Assembly (NCBI GenBank): GCA_934193095.1 | Contig: CAKPUX010000004.1 | Span: 3,622 to 67,621, forward strand | Length of the DNA: 64,000 nucleotides | Direction of reading: 5' to 3' | Source of the DNA: an uncultured Dialister sp. | Lineage (GTDB): Bacteria > Bacillota > Negativicutes > Veillonellales > Dialisteraceae | In this document: positions 17,074 to 24,089 of the stretch, in pieces | Position numbering within the stretch: position 1 is the stretch's first letter | Layout of the letters: each line of letters begins with the position of its first letter | The notes under the pieces: model-generated | Told to the model about the DNA's origin: nothing | Databases searched by the model: none | The model's input: only the letters and a program-made list of their open reading frames with translations | Position numbers and translations under genes: made by a program

Positions 17074-18009
17074 ATGAGTGATTTTCAGATTCCGTTTCTG
17101 TCGAGCTTAGTCGGACTCCTCGCAGAGGTCATGCGCGTCTGCCTGGAATTCTGCTACAAAATGACAGAAGACCTGGGATTTCCGAGCTATGGGATCGCTA
17201 TCATCGTCCTGACCGTCATTATCAAGACGCTGCTGCTCCCGCTCGCCCTGAAACAGATCCGGTCCATGAAGGCCATGCAGGCCATTCAGCCGGAAATGCA
17301 GAAGATTCAGAAGAAATACAAGAATGACCCGCAGAAGCTGCGCGAAGAAATGGGCAAGCTCTACAAGGAAAACGGAGCTTCTCCGCTCTCCGGCTGCCTG
17401 CCGCTCCTGATCCAGATGCCATTCCTGATCTCCATCTACTACGCACTGCAGGGCTTTTCCTATGATCCGGCTCACGAGAGTTTCCTGTGGCTGGAAAGCC
17501 TGGCTGTACCGGATGAGACCTATATCCTTCCGATCCTCTCTGCTGCTTCCACCTTCATCATTTCCTGGCAGACCACCCCGAAGGACGCACCGAGCAACCA
17601 GAAGACCATGCTGCTCATGATGCCTGTCATGATCGGCTGGATGTCCCTGAACTTCCCGAGCGGCCTTGTCATTTACTGGATCGTCTGCAACCTGTACCAG
17701 CTCGTCCAGCAGACCATCATGTACTGGGGCGAAATGAAGGAACGCATCGGCGGCAAATCTTCCAAAGGGACACTCACCGTCCATGGAGAGAACCAGCCGA
17801 AAGCGGAAGTAAAGAAGAAAAAAATCATCCGCAAGAAAGTCATCAAGAAAGTCGTGAAGAAGCCTGCGGATGCACCGAAAGACGAAAACAAAGAAGCCTC
17901 TCCTGAAAAAGCAGAAGCTCCTAAAGAAGTAAAAGAACCAGCCAGCGATGAAAAGCCGGCTAAGGCAGAAGCACCTGCTAAGAGCACCGGGGAGGCTGAT
18001 GAAAAATGA
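17074..18009 (+). CDS. yidC: Membrane protein insertase YidC/Oxa1 family
   Basis: A 311-residue insertase with five predicted helices and no large periplasmic domain, the Gram-positive-type form. KTLLLPLALKQIRSMKAMQ (about 50-68) covers the first conserved helix end and cytosolic loop; LSGCLPLLIQMPFLISIYYA follows at about 107-126. The C-terminal 80 residues are soluble and charged, first Lys/Arg-rich (KKKIIRKKVIKKVVKK) then Ala/Glu/Pro-rich, likely ribosome-contacting. It overlaps the jag start by 4 bp. Confidence 0.95.
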   Translation: MSDFQIPFLSSLVGLLAEVMRVCLEFCYKMTEDLGFPSYGIAIIVLTVIIKTLLLPLALKQIRSMKAMQAIQPEMQKIQKKYKNDPQKLREEMGKLYKENGASPLSGCLPLLIQMPFLISIYYALQGFSYDPAHESFLWLESLAVPDETYILPILSAASTFIISWQTTPKDAPSNQKTMLLMMPVMIGWMSLNFPSGLVIYWIVCNLYQLVQQTIMYWGEMKERIGGKSSKGTLTVHGENQPKAEVKKKKIIRKKVIKKVVKKPADAPKDENKEASPEKAEAPKEVKEPASDEKPAKAEAPAKSTGEADEK

Positions 18010-18833
18010 GAACAGTCAGAATCACAGCAAAAACCATCGAAGCCGCTGTTGCGGAAGGCTTGGAAAAGCTCGGCATCAGCCGCGAAGAAGCTGTCGTCCA
18101 TGTCGTCGAGCAGCCCTCGAGCGGACTCTTCGGCCTCATCCACAAGAAGATGGCTGTCGTAGATATTTCCGCACCGGATGAAGAAGTGCCGGAAGACACT
18201 GCCACAGAAGCAGCTCCTGCCGAAGAAGCACCGGCGGCAGAAATCCCTGCCGAAGAAGCGAAGGAAGAAACGCCGGCCGAAGTACCACAGGCAGAAGAAG
18301 CTGCCGAAGAAGTGAAGGAAGAAGCGCCGGCAGAAGAGAAGAAAGCCGAGCGTGAAGAGCCGACTTTCGACCCGGAAGAACAGAAAAAGGTCGCGGAAGA
18401 AGCAAAGACATTCCTTGCGGGCGTCTTTGCCGGTATGCACCTTGCTGTCACCATGGAATGCCGCATGACCGAAGAACGGATCATGATCAACCTCGTGGGC
18501 GATGGCCTTGGCATCTTGATCGGCAAGCACGGACAGACACTGGATGCGCTCCAGTACCTGACGAACCTGGCCGCCGGGAAATCCTTCCGTCATCACTACT
18601 TCATTCTGCTTGACGTCGAAAACTACAGAGAGCGCCGCCAGGATACCCTGGAAGCCCTCGCCAGACGCCTCGCAGGCAAGGTGAAGCGCACGGGCGAAGA
18701 AGTCCGCCTCGAACCGATGGCTGCCGGCGAACGCCGCATCATCCATCTGGCCCTGCAGGACGACCACGCCGTCTCCACCGATTCCGAAGGCGAAGCACCG
18801 TACAGATACGTTGTCATTCGTCCGAAGGACTGA
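18006..18833 (+). CDS. jag: RNA-binding protein KhpB/Jag
   Basis: A 275-residue SpoIIIJ-associated protein. The Jag-N domain lies at about 1-50, then a long acidic Ala/Pro/Glu linker (about 55-120), a KH domain (LIGKHGQTLDALQYL near 172-186) and an R3H domain ending ERRIIHLALQD. It binds RNA and in relatives affects cell elongation and division. The acidic linker is unusually long and repetitive. The gene is coupled to yidC and closed by a perfect terminator. Confidence 0.95.
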   Translation: MRTVRITAKTIEAAVAEGLEKLGISREEAVVHVVEQPSSGLFGLIHKKMAVVDISAPDEEVPEDTATEAAPAEEAPAAEIPAEEAKEETPAEVPQAEEAAEEVKEEAPAEEKKAEREEPTFDPEEQKKVAEEAKTFLAGVFAGMHLAVTMECRMTEERIMINLVGDGLGILIGKHGQTLDALQYLTNLAAGKSFRHHYFILLDVENYRERRQDTLEALARRLAGKVKRTGEEVRLEPMAAGERRIIHLALQDDHAVSTDSEGEAPYRYVVIRPKD

Positions 18834-18840
18834 GTAACAT

Positions 18841-18868
18841 AAAAAAGCAGCCGCGAGGCTGCTTTTTT
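18841..18868. terminator. Intrinsic terminator after jag
   Basis: AAAAAAGCAGCC, loop GCGA, GGCTGCTTTTTT: a perfect 12-bp stem that can work on both strands. Confidence 0.95.
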
Positions 18869-19138
18869 GCATGATTTTCATTGATTCTACTGTCACGCGA
18901 TACGCTACGAAAAAGTGAGGAGTGAGGAATGAGGAGTGAGGAGTGGTGGAAGGGACACACGATTCATAAAGCGCCCCAATACCCCTGTTTTATAGGATGC
19001 TTCGTGTACGACTCATAAAAATTCCGCGGCGCTTTATTATTTGAGCGCCGCACCTTCATTCCTAATTCCTCACTCCTCACTCCTAACTTAGGCGAAGCGG
19101 TTCGCGAAGTGTTTGGAATCCTGTGAAGCGACGTTCGC
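18869..19138. repeat. GAGGAGT heptamers, CORE and mirror heptamers
   Basis: GAGGAGT/GAGGAAT heptamers (about 18916-18944) are followed by a minus CORE hairpin (about 19024-19055) and then the same heptamer family in the opposite orientation (CTAATTC/CTCACTC, about 19057-19090). The arrays therefore form an inverted pair around the CORE. Confidence 0.82.
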
Positions 19139-19441
19139 TCACCAGTCAATCCACGTCAGCGCCTTTTCCAGTTCATAGAATGATTTCCCATCCCAGAGGA
19201 TGTCTTCGGTGAGGTGATTCAGGACATCTTCTGCATCCTCCGACTCGTAGTGATAGACAAGCTCCATGAAGTCTTCGAAAGGCTCCCTCGTGAAGCGGTA
19301 CTTCTCGATGCTGATCCGATACGCATGCCGCCCCGCGTGGTACTTCAGCCCCGAGAAACGGTACACGAAACTTCTGTGACGGACAGAGGCCTCTCCGTCA
19401 TTCATATAATCGATAAATTCATCTGCGTCTCCGCCGTGCAT
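19139..19441 (-). CDS. Hypothetical protein, 100 residues
   Basis: Not recognised. A soluble, acidic and aromatic-rich protein (several Tyr, Phe, Trp and His), predicted mixed alpha/beta, with no membrane helix or signal peptide. The ATG at 19441 follows AAAGGAGA at good spacing, which supports it as a real gene. It stands alone, divergent from the queC operon. It overlaps nothing and shows no repeats. Confidence 0.7.
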   Translation of the reverse strand: MHGGDADEFIDYMNDGEASVRHRSFVYRFSGLKYHAGRHAYRISIEKYRFTREPFEDFMELVYHYESEDAEDVLNHLTEDILWDGKSFYELEKALTWIDW

Positions 19442-19643
19442 AGTGGTTCTCCTTTTTGAATATATGATTCTCCTTATTATACCTTGTAAAACTCTATGAA
19501 ATCAAAAAAATTCGAGCGGGATCGGGAAATTTTTTGATCTCATGGAGCTTTTTCTTGAGCGGTAAAAGGCTTTTCACGAAATCGTATGCGAAACGATGAG
19601 GAGGGGATCGATTCTTTTCAAACATCCACCTTGCCATCTATGC
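19442..19643. other. Divergent intergenic region with a long imperfect hairpin
   Basis: A roughly 20-bp imperfect inverted repeat (CTCTATGAAATCAAAAAAA at about 19494 with ATTTTTTGATCTCATGGAGC at about 19533-19552) followed by TTTTT lies between the 100-residue gene and queC. It could be an isolated terminator for an unseen transcript or an operator. No mosaic repeat is present, which is uncommon for gaps of this size here. Confidence 0.45.
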
Positions 19644-19745
19644 TATAATAAGTTGGTTATAGGAGAGCGAACGCCCTGTACCCCGAAGCGGCTCGTCCGG
19701 CTTTTTCCTATCCGTGCGCCAAGGCGCACTACGAAATACCTATCT
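19644..19745 (+). promoter_or_regulatory. Minus-10 element and structured 5' leader of the queC operon
   Basis: TATAAT at 19644-19649 has no good -35 at 17 bp. The leader to the riboswitch includes ATAGGA (19659-19664) with TCCTAT (19706-19711) and a GTGCGC/GCGCAC hairpin (19714-19729). A second possible pairing joins CCTGT (19675-19679) with ACAGG at the Shine-Dalgarno. Confidence 0.5.
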
Positions 19746-19783
19746 CAGTTGTCATCTGAACACCAACTATAAAAAACAGGAGG
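19746..19783 (+). promoter_or_regulatory. preQ1-I riboswitch controlling queC translation
   Basis: P1 is AGTTG (19747-19751) with CAACT (19764-19768) around a 12-nt loop, followed by the A-rich L3 strand ATAAAAAAC and AGGAGG. The loop CTG (19756-19758) can pair with CAG (19777-19779) to form the H-type pseudoknot, which buries the Shine-Dalgarno. Size, layout and A-rich tail match class I preQ1 riboswitches such as those of Bacillus subtilis queC and Thermoanaerobacter. Ligand binding would lower translation of the preQ0 synthesis genes. Confidence 0.85.
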
Positions 19784-19787
19784 CAAG

Positions 19788-20483
19788 ATGAAAAAAGCTA
19801 TTATACTCTCCAGCGGCGGTGTGGACTCGACCACCTGCGTCTCGCTGGCGGTAGACAGACTGGGAGCAGAGAACGTCGTGACTGCTTCTATTTTTTATGG
19901 GCAGAAACATCAGAAAGAAATCCTTGCGGCACGCAAGGTCGCAGAGTACTACCATGTACGGCACTACGAATTCGATTTATCTGCCATTTTCCAGTATTCG
20001 AACTGCTCCCTCCTCGCGGGTTCCACAGAAGAAATCGTCCACGAGAGCTACGCGGAGCAGATCGCCAAGAACGGGGAGGGCAAGGTCTCGACCTATGTGC
20101 CCTTCCGCAATGGTCTCATGCTCTCGACAGCGGCATCGCTCGCGGCGAGCCTCTTTGAGGAGGATGAGGTCGATATTTACATCGGCGCGCACGCAGACGA
20201 TGCAGCGGGCGATGCCTATGCCGACTGCAGCGAGCCCTTCCTGAAAGCGATGGGCGATGCTGTCTCCATCGGTACCTATGGCAAGGTACATCTGGTCTTC
20301 CCCTTCGCGGAAATGAATAAAGCCGGCGTTGTGGCGACCGGCCTTGCTCTCCATACGCCCTATGAGCTCACATGGAGCTGCTATGAGGGCGGGGAGAAGC
20401 CCTGCGGCACATGCGGCACATGCATCGACAGGGCAGCCGCCTTCGCGGCAAATGGTGTCAAGGATCCGGCGCTGGAAAATTAG
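19788..20483 (+). CDS. queC: 7-cyano-7-deazaguanine (preQ0) synthase
   Basis: QueC converts carboxy-deazaguanine to preQ0 with ATP and ammonia. The PP-loop SSGGVDSTT lies at about 7-15, and the zinc site near the C terminus has Cys in SCYEGGEKPCGTCGTC (about 200-215). 231 residues, normal length. It is the first gene behind the preQ1-I riboswitch and lies upstream of queD, queE and folE, though a repeat block of about 150 bp separates it from queD. Confidence 0.97.
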   Translation: MKKAIILSSGGVDSTTCVSLAVDRLGAENVVTASIFYGQKHQKEILAARKVAEYYHVRHYEFDLSAIFQYSNCSLLAGSTEEIVHESYAEQIAKNGEGKVSTYVPFRNGLMLSTAASLAASLFEEDEVDIYIGAHADDAAGDAYADCSEPFLKAMGDAVSIGTYGKVHLVFPFAEMNKAGVVATGLALHTPYELTWSCYEGGEKPCGTCGTCIDRAAAFAANGVKDPALEN

Positions 20484-20632
20484 TGGCTAGGGATTAGGGA
20501 TTAGGAGTGACTGGTGACTGAAATGCCATCTTCGGGCATTTCTAATTTCTCATTCAAGTGAGCTTTTCAAACGTAATCAAAGGGCAGCACGCCCTATGGG
20601 CTAACTACCTATTTATATAAGGACGACTATCT
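20484..20632. repeat. H7 array and TAIL inside the queuosine operon
   Basis: GGCTAGG/GATTAGG/GACTGGT heptamers start 2 bp after the queC stop; CTTCGGGCATTTC (a CORE remnant), TTCTAAT units and a TAIL ending GGGCTAAC follow. The block sits within a pathway cluster, so it is probably transcribed. Confidence 0.8.
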
Positions 20633-20965
20633 ATGTTTACAGTAACGAAACGAATCGAAGTATCCGGTGCGCATTTCCTGCATCTGGACTATGAAAGCAA
20701 GTGTACGAATCTCCATGGACACAACTGGATCATTACGGTCACGGTGCAGAATGACACGCTCGACCACAATGGCATGGTCGTAGATTTCTCCAAGATCAAG
20801 GAGATCGTGAACCAGTTCGACCACCATGTCATCAATGATGTTTTGGAAGGACTGAATCCGACGGCGGAGAACATAGCGAAGTGGCTTTGCGACCGCATTC
20901 CTCACTGCATCCGCGTGTCGGTGCAGGAGACGGAAGGGAATGTAGCAACGTATGAAAAAGACTGA
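20633..20965 (+). CDS. queD: 6-carboxy-tetrahydropterin synthase
   Basis: QueD turns dihydroneopterin triphosphate into 6-carboxytetrahydropterin. Zinc ligands are His14, His28 and His30 (CTNLHGHNW) and the catalytic Cys is Cys24. The 110-residue length is typical. Its 3' end overlaps queE by 14 bp. Confidence 0.96.
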   Translation: MFTVTKRIEVSGAHFLHLDYESKCTNLHGHNWIITVTVQNDTLDHNGMVVDFSKIKEIVNQFDHHVINDVLEGLNPTAENIAKWLCDRIPHCIRVSVQETEGNVATYEKD

Positions 20966-21641
20966 AGCGTACCGCTATGATGACGGGCTCTTCCACGTGA
21001 CGGAGATCTTCGACAGCATCGACGGCGAAGGGAAACGCACGGGCCTCATGGCGATCTTTGTGCGCCTTGCGGGCTGCAACCTGCGCTGCAGCTACTGCGA
21101 TACTGCGTACTCGCTCTCGCTCGCGGATACCGCCGAAGCGCTGACGGAAGAGGAGCTTCTATCCCGCATCCATGCCTTCCCATGGAAGAAGATCACGCTG
21201 ACGGGCGGCGAGCCGATGCTCCATCCCATTTTGCACCTGTGCGAAGTCCTTGGCAAAGAGGGCTATGAGGTGAATATCGAGACGAATGGTGCGGTGCATC
21301 TGTTTCGAGAGCGGCCGCAGGGGACATTCTACACCATGGACTTCAAGTGCAGCGGAAGCGGCATGAAGGAGCGGATGCGGGAAGAGAATTTCCCGCGCCT
21401 TGGAAAAGAGGATGTGCTGAAATTCGTCGTGAGCTCTAAAGCCGACATGGATGAGATGAAGGCGATCATCGCCGCGCATTTCCACAAGGGCGAAGCCCCG
21501 GCCTTTTATGTGAGCCCGGTGTGGGGACGCATCGCCCCTGCCGACCTGGTGGAGTATGTCAGACGAGAGAGATTGAGTGATGTCCGGGTCCAGGTGCAAC
21601 TGCACAAGATCATCTGGGATCCAGAGAGGAGAGGCGTATAA
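20952..21641 (+). CDS. queE: 7-carboxy-7-deazaguanine synthase (radical SAM)
   Basis: QueE performs the radical ring contraction that makes the deazaguanine core. The cluster ligands are Cys42, Cys46 and Cys49 in CNLRCSYC, the normal CX3CX2C. TGGEPMLH (about 85-92) is the radical SAM GGE motif. 229 residues. Its stop shares a base with the folE start (TAATG). Confidence 0.96.
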   Translation: MKKTEAYRYDDGLFHVTEIFDSIDGEGKRTGLMAIFVRLAGCNLRCSYCDTAYSLSLADTAEALTEEELLSRIHAFPWKKITLTGGEPMLHPILHLCEVLGKEGYEVNIETNGAVHLFRERPQGTFYTMDFKCSGSGMKERMREENFPRLGKEDVLKFVVSSKADMDEMKAIIAAHFHKGEAPAFYVSPVWGRIAPADLVEYVRRERLSDVRVQVQLHKIIWDPERRGV

Positions 21642-22207
21642 TGGTCGATCAGAAGAAATTGGAAGAAGCGGCGCGGCTCATCATCGAGGCTGTCGGCGAT
21701 GATCCCACACGCGAAGGCCTCGTCGAGACCCCGAAACGCTTTGCGGACATGATGGCGGAGCAGTTTGCTTATAATGCGGTATCTAATGAAGATATCGCCC
21801 GGGAATTTGAAAAGACCTTCGAAACGCCGGAGAGCGATATGGTCGTGGTGAAAGACATCGACATCTTTTCCCACTGCGAGCATCACATCGCACTGATGTA
21901 CAATATGAAGGTCGCGGTCGGCTATATCCCGCGCGGCCGCGTCATCGGTCTTTCGAAGATCGCCCGCATCGCAGATGCTGTCTCGAAGCGTTTTCAGCTG
22001 CAGGAACGCATCGGTACGGACATCCGCGATATCATGCGTCTCGTGACACATGCCGATGACGTCATCGTATTCATCGAAGGGGAACACTCCTGCATGACCG
22101 CCCGCGGCATCAAGAAGCCGGGGACAAAGACACGGACGCTGGCGTCCTCCGGTGCTTTTAAGACGGACAGCGCGCTCAGAAAAGAATTCTTGGAAATGGT
22201 GAAATAG
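21641..22207 (+). CDS. folE: GTP cyclohydrolase I
   Basis: FolE makes dihydroneopterin triphosphate from GTP, the first step of both folate and queuosine synthesis. HCEHH (Cys about 79) and the Cys of EHSCMTARG (about 150) are the zinc ligands, and the ARIADAVSKRFQLQERI helix is conserved. 188 residues. Placement at the end of queCDE suggests it serves queuosine synthesis and may be under preQ1 control. A 22-bp terminator follows. Confidence 0.97.
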   Translation: MVDQKKLEEAARLIIEAVGDDPTREGLVETPKRFADMMAEQFAYNAVSNEDIAREFEKTFETPESDMVVVKDIDIFSHCEHHIALMYNMKVAVGYIPRGRVIGLSKIARIADAVSKRFQLQERIGTDIRDIMRLVTHADDVIVFIEGEHSCMTARGIKKPGTKTRTLASSGAFKTDSALRKEFLEMVK

Positions 22208-22223
22208 AAGCCCATAGAAGCCC

Positions 22224-22271
22224 AAAAGGGGCTGTGAAGAAATGAATCCTCATTTCTTCACAGCCCCTTTT
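22224..22271. terminator. 22-bp perfect hairpin after folE; outer end of an inverted repeat
   Basis: AAAAGGGGCTGTGAAGAAAT begins a perfect 22-bp stem with a 4-nt loop and T tracts on both sides. Nearly the same palindrome recurs at 24009-24058, and together they cap the inverted repeat arms around the island described below. Confidence 0.92.
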
Positions 22272-22368
22272 TACTTTGCTTTCATTTGGTTCAAGGTTCA
22301 GGGTTCAAGGTTCAGGACTCTCGTGGCGGCTTCGCCGCCTTTTTTAGAAGATGGTATTCTCGTATCGC
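22224..22368 (+). repeat. Left arm of a long inverted repeat
   Basis: The order is terminator palindrome, TACTTTGCTTTCATTTGG, four heptamers (GGTTCAA/GGTTCAG type), GGCGGCTTCGCCGCC and an AT-rich block ending CTCGTATCGC. The reverse complement of this order is found at 23884-24058, but with nine heptamers. The arms enclose about 1.5 kb. Confidence 0.88.
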
Positions 22369-22597
22369 AGCCTTCCCCTATAGGGGAAGGTGCCCGAAAG
22401 GGGCGGATAGGGTGACTATGGCATGAAAGACAGCTGGGATAAGGTTTCCCGGTCATTCCTATGAGAGCTGCAAGTCCCCCGTGGCAGATGGAACGCGAAA
22501 ATGAGATGATCGTTATTTCACATCGCCTTTTTTGATATAAAAATGGAGAACGCAGGGAAGGATGCGGTCATGCCTGAACGGCAAGGCGGTGCATGTC
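22369..22597. other. Gene-free segment inside the island
   Basis: Contains CCTTCCCCTATAGGGGAAGG followed by GCCCGAAAGGGGC, a fragment of the multi-hairpin dispersed element. No gene is seen. Confidence 0.6.
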
Positions 22598-23371
22598 CTA
22601 GCGGAGGCTCGTGGTCCATCCTCCCTCGCAGAGGACGAAGAAGAGGAGCAGTGAGACGAAGATGGCGATGCAGGCAGGGAGATGGTAACTGGTATAGAAG
22701 GGATCTTCTTCTTTCTTGACAGCCTGATAGGGCATGGCGTGCATGACCTCGTAGAACTCATCGGGAATGAGGCCTTTGCAAAAATCCGCAAGGAACTGTG
22801 CATAGCGGAGCGTTTCCTGACTGAAGAAATAAAAGATCGGTGTGTAGAGCGGTACATGATTCTTTTCGGAAAGGATGGTGAGACAGCTCGTGATGATGCT
22901 TTTCAGCCGCTGATTCCGTTCCAGCGGCTTTTCTTCCATTTGGGTCGAAACGGCATTGAAGATATTGTAGAAATGGTCCATTTCCTCTGCCCGGTATCGC
23001 GTATCCAGATCCGGCGGGAGGAAGGACTGGTCGCCGACCGCACGCCCCGGGTCTGCCTCTTCCCGGAAGAAGGCAGGGAAGGCATCCTCGATCTGATGAA
23101 TGCCTTCGAAAATATGAAGGAGCGGGGTGTAGTCTTTCGCATAGTCCTTCAGGATATACTTGGCGATGTAGAGGCGAAAGACGATGTAGTCTGAGAGGAA
23201 GGCGCACCAGTTGTCCCGATCACGGTCGTGCATCAGGATTTTCTTCTCCTTCACGAATTTTCGGAAGATCACATGAAGTCCGTAGCTTCCCTGCGGCTGG
23301 CTGGTATAGGAAAAAAGCGCCCGCCGGCAGAGAGTGATGCCCATACTGGTGAGGTACTGTGAATGATCCAT
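22598..23371 (-). CDS. Hypothetical predicted tail-anchored membrane protein (paralogue A)
   Basis: Not a family I can name. 257 residues, helical and soluble for most of its length, with one hydrophobic helix near the C terminus (PACIAIFVSLLLFFVL) and a short tail, so it is probably anchored by its C terminus. AAAGGAG precedes the ATG at 23371. It is related to the protein at 24090-24827: the shared pattern is Y-x(3)-RLYIA near residue 75 and SxLx(3)EKNHVP/AKEINFVP near 175. It lies inside an inverted-repeat-bounded island together with a small toxin gene. Confidence 0.7.
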   Translation of the reverse strand: MDHSQYLTSMGITLCRRALFSYTSQPQGSYGLHVIFRKFVKEKKILMHDRDRDNWCAFLSDYIVFRLYIAKYILKDYAKDYTPLLHIFEGIHQIEDAFPAFFREEADPGRAVGDQSFLPPDLDTRYRAEEMDHFYNIFNAVSTQMEEKPLERNQRLKSIITSCLTILSEKNHVPLYTPIFYFFSQETLRYAQFLADFCKGLIPDEFYEVMHAMPYQAVKKEEDPFYTSYHLPACIAIFVSLLLFFVLCEGGWTTSLR

Positions 23372-23554
23372 GGCGAGGCTCCTTTCAGTGAGTGTTAGTC
23401 CGTTGGGCGGGGCGTCCACTGATTCTGAATGAAAACTTTGCGCGAATGAGGAATGAGGAATTAGGAATTAGGAATGAAGGTGGCGGCTTCGCCGCGAATA
23501 TATATGTGTGATGTCCGGAAGTAGCATTCAAGTCACCAGTCGTTGTTTTCTCAT
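23372..23554. repeat. TAIL, H7 and CORE remnants
   Basis: TAIL (TTAGTCCGTTGGGCGGGGCGT), GAGGAAT/TAGGAAT heptamers (about 23449-23478) and a degenerate CORE (CGCCGCGAATATATATG, GATGTCCGGAAG). The CGTTGTTTTC junction leads into the antisense RNA promoter. Confidence 0.7.
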
Positions 23555-23584
23555 TTGAATCCGGCTTCCAAGATGTGCTATACT
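23555..23584 (+). promoter_or_regulatory. Promoter of the antitoxin RNA, locus 1
   Basis: TTGAAT (23555-23560), 18-bp spacer, TATACT (23579-23584), pointing toward the convergent toxin gene. Confidence 0.65.
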
Positions 23585-23590
23585 GTAAGA

Positions 23591-23699
23591 AATGGCAGGT
23601 ACCATGCAGCGTGTCGTGACGCCGGTGCCTCTCCATGTATAAGGATGAGAAAGGCCGGTCACTGACAGAAGCAAGTCACTCGATGGTGGCGGCTTTTTT
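23591..23699 (+). ncRNA. Predicted antisense antitoxin RNA, locus 1
   Basis: About 110 nt from the promoter at 23555 to GGCGGCTTTTTT (23690-23699), a Rho-independent end. It runs opposite to the 3' untranslated region of the toxin mRNA. The conserved blocks GCCTTTCTCA and GAGGCACCGGCG are shared, in the matching arrangement, with locus 2 near 52900-53005, which argues for a functional RNA. Confidence 0.65.
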
Positions 23700-23717
23700 C
23701 ATGTCAGGTAAACAGGA

Positions 23718-23786
23718 TTACTTGAAGATGCTGACCAGAAGGGTAGCGAAAGCAATCAGAAGATACAAGATCTCAAATCTGCTCAT
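23718..23786 (-). CDS. Small hydrophobic toxin, type I toxin-antitoxin (holin-like)
   Basis: A 22-residue peptide MSRFEILYLLIAFATLLVSI plus FK, with an acidic-aromatic head and one membrane helix ending in Lys. It closely resembles the short putative holin-like toxins of Firmicutes (Hol_Tox type, MSTFE-x-LxLLIAFA). GGAGGGAGG lies upstream. A near-twin is at 52809-52877. Such peptides insert in the cytoplasmic membrane, and here an antisense RNA is encoded convergently. Assignment is by similarity of sequence and layout. Confidence 0.75.
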   Translation of the reverse strand: MSRFEILYLLIAFATLLVSIFK

Positions 23787-23883
23787 GATACTCAGCCTCC
23801 CTCCGTATGAAATAGAGGGACACCAAGCCGCTGCAAGATACCTTTCTGTATTATAGCACAGGCGATGAGTGAAACAAGAAAAG

Positions 23884-24058
23884 GCGATACGAGAATACCA
23901 TCTTCTAAAAAAAGGCGGCGAAGCCGCCACCTGAACCCTGAACCCTGAACCCTGAACCTTGAACCTTGAACCTTGAACCTTGAACCCTGAACCAAATGAA
24001 AGCAAAGTAAAACGGGGCTGTGAAGAAATGAGGATTCATTTCTTCACAGCCCCGTTTT
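23884..24058 (-). repeat. Right arm of the long inverted repeat
   Basis: The inverted counterpart of 22224-22368: GCGATACGAG, AT-rich block, GGCGGCGAAGCCGCC, nine phased GAACCCT/GAACCTT heptamers, CAAATGAAAGCAAAGTA and the large palindrome. The heptamer number differs from the left arm (nine against four) while the flanks are almost identical. Confidence 0.88.
24009..24058. terminator. Long hairpin, second copy
   Basis: AAAACGGGGCTGTGAAGAAA starts a 23-bp stem with loop GGAT; T tracts on both sides. It would end minus-strand transcription after neither gene and plus-strand transcription through the island, so it insulates the two paralogous genes. Confidence 0.85.
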
Positions 24059-24089
24059 ATTTTGAGGAAATGGGGAATCCCATCCCTTG

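Noticed and set aside
23635..23856. A 73-codon plus-strand frame across toxin locus 1
   Set aside because: It is antisense to the toxin peptide and crosses the antitoxin RNA terminator.
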